Source of the DNA: a virus
IMG/VR virus record: IMGVR_UViG_3300021417_000007
Span: 1-37,732 of that record
DNA: 37,732 nucleotides
Strand: one strand, 5' to 3'
Both the position numbers and the translations under genes were made by a program. The notes under the pieces are model-generated. The model did no database searches. It was not told the DNA's origin and saw only the letters and a program-made list of their open reading frames with translations. This document shows, piece after piece, positions 15,586-21,829 of this stretch (position 1 is its first letter; every line of letters starts with the position of its first letter).

Positions 15586-16028
15586 TGCGTCAGGGTCCTT
15601 CCGGTTGTCTGGTGGCGCACGACAAACTTCGCCGTTATGCAAGCCATGTTGGTCTCAAGGGAATCGAAGTCCCAGCTGAGCGTGTCCCCTTCCAGGGGCT
15701 CGACGCTCATCGCCAGGCCGCCCAGGGACGGGTCGCTGGCCAGCCGTTCGAACACTGCCTCGAGGACCGGGTCGGCTGCTTCGTCGGCAGAAACACCTTC
15801 CAGCTTTCCGTAGCACTCGACCGTGATGAGCGTGGACCAGGTGGTGCGCCCGCCGATTACGGACGCCAGCTGGGAGGTGCTGCGCTCGAGCGAGACGTTC
15901 ACTGCCGACGGCACGTCGACCGGAATTGCCCTCGTGCGTGCGCTGTACACCCGGCCACCGGCAATTGCCGGTTCGGCCTGCAGAAGCTGCACGACGGCTT
16001 GAACCATCAACAGGTGTCGGGTCGTCAT
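15582..16028 (-). CDS. Tail terminator protein (gpU-like)
   Basis: A 148-residue protein that should cap the finished tail tube and form the joint with the head. Landmarks of the gpU-like group are the N-terminal helix LLMVQAVVQLLQAEPAIAGGRVYSART, the VDVPSAVNVSLERSTSQ segment, STLITVECYGK, and the acidic helix ADEAADPVLEAVFERLASDPSLGGLAMSVEPLEGDTLSWDFDSLETNMACITAKFVVRHQT. Gene order, directly after the head-tail connector and before the tube protein, supports the call. The starts and stops on both sides are four-base overlaps. Confidence 0.8.
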   Translation of the reverse strand: MTTRHLLMVQAVVQLLQAEPAIAGGRVYSARTRAIPVDVPSAVNVSLERSTSQLASVIGGRTTWSTLITVECYGKLEGVSADEAADPVLEAVFERLASDPSLGGLAMSVEPLEGDTLSWDFDSLETNMACITAKFVVRHQTTGRTLTQ

Positions 16029-16327
16029 GCTTTAACCAAGTAGACGAGCGTCAGGCCGGTCGGCTGCTCCCCGTCGGGCTTTCGGTCGGACACCACCCAG
16101 GCAGCGCCGTTGACGGTGATTTCGGTGTCGATGAACTGCTCCGGGACATCCGCCGTCCCGATGACCATCTGAGGCTGGGCGGCGCCCATTCCGATCCCCA
16201 CCATGCCGGGTTTGTACTCGGCATCGAAGATGACCGGAATGGAGACGCCAGCGATCACCGCGGTCGCGTTGGCGAGCTTCACCATCACGGTGCGGTTCAG
16301 ACGCGCCTCCAGACGGTCGAACGACAT
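16025..16327 (-). CDS. Head-tail joining / connector protein (gpFII-like, Gifsy-2 type)
   Basis: A 100-residue beta-rich protein: MSFDRLEARLNRTVMVKLANATAVI, then IPVIFDAEYKPGMVGIGMGAAQPQMVIGTADVP, and GAAWVVSDRKPDGEQPTGLTLVYLVKA. The pattern of a self-standing small beta barrel with an EY or DY before a mobile loop fits the phage head-tail connector proteins related to lambda FII. It lies between the capsid decoration protein and the tail terminator, as expected. The start overlaps the preceding stop by one base (TGATG). Confidence rests on context more than on motifs. Confidence 0.7.
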   Translation of the reverse strand: MSFDRLEARLNRTVMVKLANATAVIAGVSIPVIFDAEYKPGMVGIGMGAAQPQMVIGTADVPEQFIDTEITVNGAAWVVSDRKPDGEQPTGLTLVYLVKA

Positions 16328-16653
16328 CAGGCGTTGATGCTGATGTTGACGGTGCCGACGCCAGGGCCAGCAGGCTCGGCCGCGAAGCCGGCCAGCGTAT
16401 TGGCGCCGGCGGTTTCCGTCAGCCGACTGTTGGCCGCATCCCAGTACAGTGGCTCGCCCTGGGAGATGTCGTCGGTGGACAGCTTCGCCACCTTGAAGAC
16501 GCCGCGCACCATCAGGGAACCCGGCGTGCCGGCAGGGATGTCGCCCAGGGCGATGCCCACGCGCTTGCCGATCAGTACCAGGGCACCGGAAGCAACCGGA
16601 CCCACCGGGGTGTGCGGGAGCACATCACCCTCTTGAACATAATTCTTCGCCAT
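16327..16653 (-). CDS. Capsid decoration protein (DUF2190 type)
   Basis: A 108-residue protein with the DUF2190 signature: MAKNYVQEGDVLPHTPVGPVASGALVLIGKRVGIALGDIPAGTPGSLMVRGVFKVAK, then an acidic QGEPLYWDAANSRLTETAGANTLAGFAAEPA. The family forms small beta barrels; several members occur on the outside of phage heads as cement or decoration proteins. It follows the capsid gene after a 72 nt gap that contains an 8 bp hairpin, and has a GATAGGAGCC ribosome site. Older annotations sometimes call such proteins RecA-like, which the sequence does not support. Confidence 0.8.
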   Translation of the reverse strand: MAKNYVQEGDVLPHTPVGPVASGALVLIGKRVGIALGDIPAGTPGSLMVRGVFKVAKLSTDDISQGEPLYWDAANSRLTETAGANTLAGFAAEPAGPGVGTVNISINA

Positions 16654-16678
16654 GAATGGCTCCTATCGAGTTTGGCTT

Positions 16679-16701
16679 GCGCCGCCATGTCGCGGCGGCG
16701 C
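16679..16701 (-). other. 8 bp GC hairpin after the capsid gene
   Basis: Arms GCGCCGCC and GGCGGCGC enclose a 7 nt loop. It lies 24 nt downstream of the capsid stop codon and has no U tract, so it is probably not a complete terminator. Together with 14426-14441 it marks the ends of the two genes expected to be most highly expressed. Confidence 0.6.
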
Positions 16702-16725
16702 GGATGCTGGTTGAAGGGTCAGGCG

Positions 16726-18804
16726 TTACGCGCCAGGGTTCTTGGCCATGGTGCGGAAGTCGAGCGCTTTCACGCCCGCGTCCAGCCGCACCTTGAAATC
16801 AACGCCGTCGATGTGCCAGCCGTTCTGCTGTTCGAGCGTCGGCGCCTGCTGCCCGTCGAGGTAGCTGACTTCGACCGTGTCGTGCTGGGCGCCGTTGGCG
16901 GTGCCGTACCAGGTGGCAGCCGAGGCCGCGTCCAGGCGAGCGTCCGAGATCACCTCGAAGGTGCCGCGCACCGAGTTCGGCACGGTGTTGTTCTTTGCTG
17001 CAGCGCCCACTTCGTACTCGCTGTCGCGCGTGACCTTGGCCGAACCTTCCAGCGCGACCGGCACGAGGATCTTGGCCAGGCGGATGTTCAGCGCGGCGGC
17101 AGTGCCGTCGGTCTGCTTGGCCATGGCGACGCGCATGGCATCGATACCGGCCGTGGTCACGCCGAGGCCGGCCAGCAGGTTGGCGTGGTCAGCATGGAAC
17201 AGCGCTTTACCGTCGGCCATCGCCGGATTGCTGGTCAGGATCGCGTACACCAGGTCGCCCACGGTGCGGATCGCTGCGCGACCCATCAGCTTCGGGATCT
17301 TGGTGAAGGCGCCCAGGTCGTCGTTGATGATGGTCTGGCGGGTTATCGAGAACAGCTTGCCGTAGGTGGCCAGCTGCACCGTCTCGCCACGCTCGCCGAT
17401 GTCGGCGTAGCGATATTCGCCGCCGTCCTGGATGCGGTCCAGGGTCGGGAAAGTGTTCAGGTCAACGCGCTTGCCCGGCTTGAAGTCACCCAGGCTGCCG
17501 ACAGTGGTCCACAGCTGGAAAGTCTCTTCGGCTTCTTCGTAGCCTTTCATCATCGCCTTTTCGGCGACGTTCGCCAGCAGCAGCGGGAAGTCCGAGCCGG
17601 TGTGCGTGAAAGCAGCGGAAACCAGTTCCATCTTGCCCAGGCCGCGAGTGCTGATGCCGGCTTGCACCAGGCATTCGCGGGCGATGTCCATGGCCGAATA
17701 GCCGCGGTAGTTGTTCGCGCCATCGTCCTTGCCCAGGTTGGCGCGCGCCATCAGCGACGCCTGGATGCCCGCGCGGAACTTGTCGCGCGAGTCTTCCAGG
17801 GTGACGATGTGGCTACCGGCGATCGGCGCCGAGCCGCTGCCCAGGTGAGCCAGCAGACGCAGCTGGGCAGCCTCGACGGTGCACGCGGTGTCAGCGGCGC
17901 AGGCAGCTTCGACGGCAGCGACGCCCGGCGCCGTTGCGAACTTCGCGAAGGCGGCCGAGATCGCGGTGCGACGAACGCCATCAGCGGCGAGCGCTGCGGC
18001 GACGATCTGCTCGTGGGTTTGTGCTGCTGGTGCGGCTGCAACTGGGGCTGCGACCGCCGCTGGATTCGATCCTGGCATGGTGTTGCTCTCCTTCGGAGTG
18101 GTAGTTGGTGTTGGCGCGGCGGCTGCCGCTGGGGTGGTTGGCTGCGGGAACGAAGCGAACCGCGCCTTGATGAGACTGTGCAGATTGGCCGACGCTGCAA
18201 CCGGCAGCGCCGAGATCACTGCATCGACCAGATTGGCTTCCAGCGCTTGCTCCGCGGTGTACCAGTGGTCCTTGCCGTCGAGCAGCATGGCGAGGATCTC
18301 GCCTTTGTCGCCGCCCGTCTTGGCGGCATAGCTGGTAGCCATGGCTTCCGCCCAGGTGTCGAGCATGTCGGCGTATTCGCGCAGGGCGACGCTGTTACCT
18401 TCCAGCCAGCCCCACGGTGCGTGCAGCATCATGGCTGCGTTCTCGGCCATCTCGACACGATCGCCGGCCATGGCGATCAGGCTGGCGATCGAGGCAGCGA
18501 TGCTGTCGATCACGGTCGTGACCGAGGCCTTGTGCCGCTTGAGCGAGTTGTAGATGGCGATGCCGTCAGTGACGGAGCCGCCGTAGCTGGAAATGCGGAC
18601 CGTCAGCTGCTCGACGTCGAGCGCGGCGACCTCGCGCACGAATTCATTGGCCGCGATCGTGTCGCCGTACCAACTCTCGCCGATGTCGCCGTATATCAGA
18701 ATTTCGGCAGCCGACGCCGAGGCACCGGCCGTAGCACGGGCGTGCGGACGAATCGTGTACCACTTCGGTGTCTGCTCTGCGGGTGTAGGGTTCGCGGTTG
18801 GCAT
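16726..18804 (-). CDS. Prohead protease / major capsid protein fusion
   Basis: A 692-residue protein joining two head functions. Residues about 30-205 are a ClpP-like (S14) protease: LIYGDIGESWYGDTIAANEFV, ISSYGGSVTDGIAIYNSLKRHKA, the nucleophile Ser105 in SIAASIAS, and His128 in MLHAPWGW. A Pro/Ala/Thr-rich linker spans about 220-270 and a helical, possibly scaffold-like region about 270-400. The C-terminal 300 residues are a capsid subunit (MELVSAAFTHTGSDFPLLLANVAEKAM, WTTVGSLGDFKPGKRV, ADIGERGETVQLATYGKLFSITRQTIINDDLGAF), similar to the Mu gpT-type head protein. Single-chain fusions of this type are known. Release of the capsid part by self-cleavage or by internal initiation at 18078 is an inference. 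An AAGGA ribosome site precedes the ATG at 18804. Confidence 0.88.
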   Translation of the reverse strand: MPTANPTPAEQTPKWYTIRPHARATAGASASAAEILIYGDIGESWYGDTIAANEFVREVAALDVEQLTVRISSYGGSVTDGIAIYNSLKRHKASVTTVIDSIAASIASLIAMAGDRVEMAENAAMMLHAPWGWLEGNSVALREYADMLDTWAEAMATSYAAKTGGDKGEILAMLLDGKDHWYTAEQALEANLVDAVISALPVAASANLHSLIKARFASFPQPTTPAAAAAPTPTTTPKESNTMPGSNPAAVAAPVAAAPAAQTHEQIVAAALAADGVRRTAISAAFAKFATAPGVAAVEAACAADTACTVEAAQLRLLAHLGSGSAPIAGSHIVTLEDSRDKFRAGIQASLMARANLGKDDGANNYRGYSAMDIARECLVQAGISTRGLGKMELVSAAFTHTGSDFPLLLANVAEKAMMKGYEEAEETFQLWTTVGSLGDFKPGKRVDLNTFPTLDRIQDGGEYRYADIGERGETVQLATYGKLFSITRQTIINDDLGAFTKIPKLMGRAAIRTVGDLVYAILTSNPAMADGKALFHADHANLLAGLGVTTAGIDAMRVAMAKQTDGTAAALNIRLAKILVPVALEGSAKVTRDSEYEVGAAAKNNTVPNSVRGTFEVISDARLDAASAATWYGTANGAQHDTVEVSYLDGQQAPTLEQQNGWHIDGVDFKVRLDAGVKALDFRTMAKNPGA
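18076..18093 (-). promoter_or_regulatory. Internal ribosome binding site and in-frame ATG inside the protease/capsid gene
   Basis: On the minus strand AAGGAGAG (18093-18086) precedes an in-frame ATG at 18078 (Met243) by 7 nt. This is among the best ribosome sites in the window. It would give a 450-residue scaffold-plus-capsid protein lacking the protease domain. Confidence 0.65.
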
Positions 18805-18847
18805 CTGGCTCTGTCCTTATTGAAGAGCTCAGTTTGCTTTTGATGGA

Positions 18848-18873
18848 GTCTCATTTCTAGGCAAAAATGCGAC
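18848..18873. repeat. Hairpin repeat, copy 2 (9 bp stem with one mismatch)
   Basis: Arms GTCTCATTT and AAATGCGAC around the same loop CTAGGCAA. The left arm matches copy 1 and the right arm matches copy 3, leaving one mismatched pair. It lies between the terminator after portal and the capsid gene start. Confidence 0.8.
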
Positions 18874-18886
18874 AATATTTCTGACC

Positions 18887-18908
18887 AAAAAAAACCGCCC
18901 GAAGGCGG
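18887..18908 (-). terminator. Intrinsic terminator after the portal gene
   Basis: On the minus strand CCGCC-TTCG-GGCGG is followed at once by eight T residues. It starts 19 nt after the portal stop. It should end or attenuate transcripts from the packaging genes before the capsid gene. Confidence 0.8.
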
Positions 18909-18927
18909 CAAAGAGACACTGGTTGGC

Positions 18928-20451
18928 TCAGGCCTCGGGGAGATCTTCCGGTGGTACCGGCGCCGCCGGCGGCGCCTTGACCTCGTTCATGAAGTCGGAG
19001 CTGAAGACCAGCCCCTTCTCCTTGCACAGCTTGCGATGGGCGGCAATCTGCTCGATCACGTCGCGCGGATTGGCGCCGCGCTTGCGCATCACCTCGACTT
19101 CGCTCGAGAAACCGTCCGACACCAGGGTGTGCCAGGCCATCGCTTCCTTCATCGGGTCGATCCAGGGCATCGACTGGCCGACGAAGAGCGCGTCGTCAGC
19201 GCTGTCCGGCGTCACGTCTTTCGGCATCGGCACGGCGCCTGACAGGTGGGCGGTCAGCACGAAGTCCTGCCAGACGGGCTCGACGAACTGACCCACAAAC
19301 TCGTCGGCCAGCACAGCGTAGTGGATCCACTGTTCCACCAGCTCCTGGCGCTGCGCCGAGTACGTGCCGTTGTAGTCGCGCGCAATGCTCGAGTAGCTAC
19401 CGCCCAGGCCGGCGGCGACTGCGCGCAGTTGGCCTTGGCGGAACGTGATCAGGTTCGGGTTGGGCCGGTTCGAATCGATCAGGCCGATCTCCTCGCCGAC
19501 GCCCAGGCTGTCGATGATCATGCCCGGGGAGAAGCTGATCTCCCGCGCTGCGGTGCCGGCCGCCTCCGGGTGCATGTCGGGCGAGCCCTTCTTGACGTAC
19601 GCGGTGAGCGACGCCGCGACCTTCGCCGCGATGCGTTCAGATTCCTCATATTCCTTGATGTCGGCCAGCCGCGTGATCACACTGGCAAATTCTGACACGC
19701 CCCGCATCTGTCCAATGCGGTCGACCGACGCAACGTGGAACATGCGGCCGGCGTCGACGCGCTTGACGTCGATGCCGCGCTTCGACCAGTTGTCGCCAGA
19801 TGGAAATGCCTTGTGCACGATGTAGGCCGTCGGCCGGCCCCACATGTTACGCTCGACGCCCTGCTGCACGCCCTTGTCCGGATCGTGGTAATCCATCGGC
19901 ACCAGGTCCGCTTCGAGCAGTTCGAGCGAGTACGGCACCGTCGTACCATGATCGAGGCCGGCCACCGGTCCCATCAGCCGCTGGCTGAAGCACTCGCCGT
20001 CGCGTATCCAGGTCTTGCACACCAGGCGCTGGACTTTGCTCCAGTGGTGGCGGTGCGTGACCTCGGGCGTGAGCGCCCAGTCGCGGTATGCGTTGCGCAG
20101 CGCCTGGGCGTATTCCTCGTGGATCGTGCCGTCCTTGCGGCGCGGCTGCGGCTCGATGCCGATGCCGGTGGCGCCGACCACGTTGTTGACCAGGACGCGC
20201 AGGGCCCCGCGGGCAATGTCATGATTCTGCTCGAGGTTCCGAGCCAGCGCGCGCAGTGCGGGGGCGCCCTGCTGCACCTGCTGGTCGGGGGAACGCGGGT
20301 CGGTACCTGAGCGACGCAGGCGCGATGGCTTGGCGGCGTCGTACTGGCTCAACACATGGCGCGCGCTCATGCGCTTCAGCGCAGCGCCTGGGGCGATGTA
20401 TGAGATGAGGCGGTCGACCACGTTCATTTCGATGCCAGCCTTCCGGTTCAT
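18928..20451 (-). CDS. Portal protein (lambda family)
   Basis: A 507-residue lambda-type portal, the dodecameric ring through which DNA is packaged and ejected. Landmarks are LARNLEQNHDIARGALRVLVNNVVGATGIGIEPQPR, TPEVTHRHHWSKVQRLVCKTWIRDGECFSQRL, YSLELLEADLVPMDY, RPTAYIVHKAFP, the conserved RMFHVASVDRIGQMRGVSEFASVITRLADIKEYEESERIAAKVAASLTAYV and SYSSIARDYNGTYSAQRQELVEQW. The start at 20451 (MNRKAGIEMN) overlaps the upstream stop as ATGA; a second Met eight codons on is also possible. The Pro/Ala-rich C-terminus is common in the family. Confidence 0.93.
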   Translation of the reverse strand: MNRKAGIEMNVVDRLISYIAPGAALKRMSARHVLSQYDAAKPSRLRRSGTDPRSPDQQVQQGAPALRALARNLEQNHDIARGALRVLVNNVVGATGIGIEPQPRRKDGTIHEEYAQALRNAYRDWALTPEVTHRHHWSKVQRLVCKTWIRDGECFSQRLMGPVAGLDHGTTVPYSLELLEADLVPMDYHDPDKGVQQGVERNMWGRPTAYIVHKAFPSGDNWSKRGIDVKRVDAGRMFHVASVDRIGQMRGVSEFASVITRLADIKEYEESERIAAKVAASLTAYVKKGSPDMHPEAAGTAAREISFSPGMIIDSLGVGEEIGLIDSNRPNPNLITFRQGQLRAVAAGLGGSYSSIARDYNGTYSAQRQELVEQWIHYAVLADEFVGQFVEPVWQDFVLTAHLSGAVPMPKDVTPDSADDALFVGQSMPWIDPMKEAMAWHTLVSDGFSSEVEVMRKRGANPRDVIEQIAAHRKLCKEKGLVFSSDFMNEVKAPPAAPVPPEDLPEA

Positions 20452-20681
20452 TGAGCGCCTCCGAAGTTTGCGACTGCGAAGGATAGGCCACCGAAGGCGG
20501 GCGTGCCGGCGGCCTGACGCTGCTCCTGGGCGACCCTGCCCTCCCATTCCTTGCGGCCGGCGATGATGGACGGCAGATCTTCCATGCGCAACTTGCGGTC
20601 CCCCAGGCTGACTTCCTTGCCTTCGAGGACCGCTGCTTCAGCGGCCAGGTATTTTGCGAGCATGTCTGATGCGGCGGTCAT
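20448..20681 (-). CDS. Small head-tail joining protein (gpW-like)
   Basis: A 77-residue protein in the position of lambda gpW, directly before the portal gene. It is helical and charged at the start (MTAASDMLAKYLAAEAAVLEGKEVSLGDRKLRMEDLPSIIAGRKEWEGRVAQEQ), where the pattern of an N-terminal helix, a short beta hairpin around EVSLGDRKLRMEDL and a second helix fits gpW. The C-terminal GGLSFAVANFGGA is likely disordered until bound. ATG at 20681 with GGAAG six bases upstream is preferred to the GTG at 20711. In lambda gpW binds the portal ring after packaging. Confidence 0.75.
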   Translation of the reverse strand: MTAASDMLAKYLAAEAAVLEGKEVSLGDRKLRMEDLPSIIAGRKEWEGRVAQEQRQAAGTPAFGGLSFAVANFGGAQ

Positions 20682-20722
20682 GAGTTGCTTCCGGGATGGG
20701 GGACGGCCCACGTTACTTGTTC

Positions 20723-20756
20723 GGGAGTCGCATTTCTAGGCAAAAATGCGACTCCC
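20723..20756. repeat. Hairpin repeat, copy 3 (perfect 13 bp stem)
   Basis: Arms GGGAGTCGCATTT and AAATGCGACTCCC enclose CTAGGCAA. It begins 17 nt after the stop of the gene at 20773-21387. The stem differs from copy 1 by paired changes that keep base pairing. Confidence 0.85.
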
Positions 20757-20772
20757 TTGTGTTCTCAGTTGG

Positions 20773-21387
20773 TCAGGCCAGTTCGACTGAAAACGCGGCT
20801 ATGCGCTCCTCCAGGATGTCAGAGTAGGTCGCCATGACAGCCGCCTGCTGCTGGAGCCGCTGCTGCTCAGCATCATCGAGAGTGCCGAAAATCGCAGTGC
20901 CGAAGAATGACCTCAGCTTGCCTGCCCTTTCGTCGAGCTCGCGCTTTTCGTCGATCACGCGCTGCTGGTGCGGCGGCACGGCAGTGCCGCCTGGATAGGC
21001 GATGTCAGGCGCGGGCTGGTGCAGTACATGTTCGAACATGGCGCGCGCTTCCTCAGCGTTGAGCAAATTTGTACCGGTGGGCCACCCAAGCGGGTGCTGC
21101 GGCGCCTTGAACGCAATGCCCGCATCCGGATGGAAGGTTTCTGGCAGCTTCCATCCGAGGAAGCGGTCGACGGCCGCCTTGACGTCCGGCGTGGGTGCTC
21201 GATAATGGCGGAGAATGTCGTGAGCAAGGGCGACCGCCTGGTCACGGCCGAGGATGATAGCGCTTGCATTGTTGTCACCTGCGCTGCGCACGGTAAGGAC
21301 CACATCGCTTGGACAGGCGACGCGTTTGCTGAGGTTGACGTAGGCCGGGCAGCTGGTGCCCTGGTCGGTAAATGCATGGATGGTCAT
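20773..21387 (-). CDS. Unknown phage protein with C-terminal helical domain (crAss001_48-like)
   Basis: A 204-residue protein between a Mor-type regulator and the gpW-like gene. The N-terminus (MTIHAFTDQGTSCPAYVNLSKR, then DVVLTVRSAGDNNASAIILGRDQAVALAHDIL) looks like a small beta domain. The middle carries FLGWKLPETFHPDAGIAFKAP and WPTGTNLLNAEEARAMFEHVL, a pattern I know from many phage proteins of unknown function. The C-terminal 60 residues (DERAGKLRSFFGTAIFGTLDDAEQQRLQQQAAVMATYSDILEERIAAF) fit the helical domain called crAss001_48-related. It is hydrophilic with no membrane segments. It is unusual inside a head-gene block, and no function is assigned. Confidence 0.6.
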   Translation of the reverse strand: MTIHAFTDQGTSCPAYVNLSKRVACPSDVVLTVRSAGDNNASAIILGRDQAVALAHDILRHYRAPTPDVKAAVDRFLGWKLPETFHPDAGIAFKAPQHPLGWPTGTNLLNAEEARAMFEHVLHQPAPDIAYPGGTAVPPHQQRVIDEKRELDERAGKLRSFFGTAIFGTLDDAEQQRLQQQAAVMATYSDILEERIAAFSVELA

Positions 21388-21457
21388 TGATCTTGCCTTT
21401 CAAGTTTGTACTGCGGATGTGCGCTCGCGCGCGGATAATGTTTCCAGTGCGGCTTGT

Positions 21458-21829
21458 TTAGCCGCCGGCGATGATCTTGTAGAAATGGCCGCGGCTGAGA
21501 CCGTACTCGGCCATGAGCTCGCGGCGGTTGCACATGTCGTAGCGCGCGCGGATTTCGCTGGCTCGGGCGTGCGCGTCGGTCTGCTTTTTCACGTAGACCC
21601 TCTCCCCGCCCCAGCAGGTGCGCAGTTTCGTTTCGATCTCCTTCTCGGCTTCCGGCGTGAACACCGCGCCCAACGATTCACGCACGGCCGCGAGCATGGC
21701 GCCAATGATGTCGATTTCCTGCACCTGCGTGGCGGCGGTCTCCTGGTCGACCGCTCTTCCGTGGCGAAGCACCGTGGGATGCCGGGCATGTGACCTGGTG
21801 CCGATGATGCCGATTTCTTCTATTTGCAT
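21458..21829 (-). CDS. Mor-family transcription activator-like protein
   Basis: A 123-residue protein whose C-terminal part matches the Mor/C family of phage Mu: a helical dimerisation region (EIDIIGAMLAAVRESLGAVFTPEAEKEIETKLRTCWGGERVYVKKQ) with the family's GGxxVYV strand, then a helix-turn-helix IRARYDMCNRRELMAEYGLSRGHFYKII. Mor and C switch on middle and late promoters in Mu by recruiting RNA polymerase. Here the gene directly abuts the large terminase stop (TAA then ATG), inside the packaging and head block rather than in an early region, so it might amplify expression of the head and tail genes further on. The target promoter is not evident. Confidence 0.7.
   Translation of the reverse strand: MQIEEIGIIGTRSHARHPTVLRHGRAVDQETAATQVQEIDIIGAMLAAVRESLGAVFTPEAEKEIETKLRTCWGGERVYVKKQTDAHARASEIRARYDMCNRRELMAEYGLSRGHFYKIIAGG

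Noticed and set aside
14104-15813. 569-codon plus-strand ORF over the major tail protein
   Set aside because: It runs opposite to a coherent tail operon and has no recognisable domain.
16612-18843. 743-codon plus-strand ORF opposite the capsid gene
   Set aside because: It is a GC-skew shadow of the protease/capsid frame, with Arg/His/Gly-rich sequence and no domain.
18805-18886. Sigma-70 promoter within hairpin copy 2
   Set aside because: TTGTCG and TAGAAA are present but only 10 bp apart, and no -10 box lies at 16-18 bp; copy 3 lacks the TTG.
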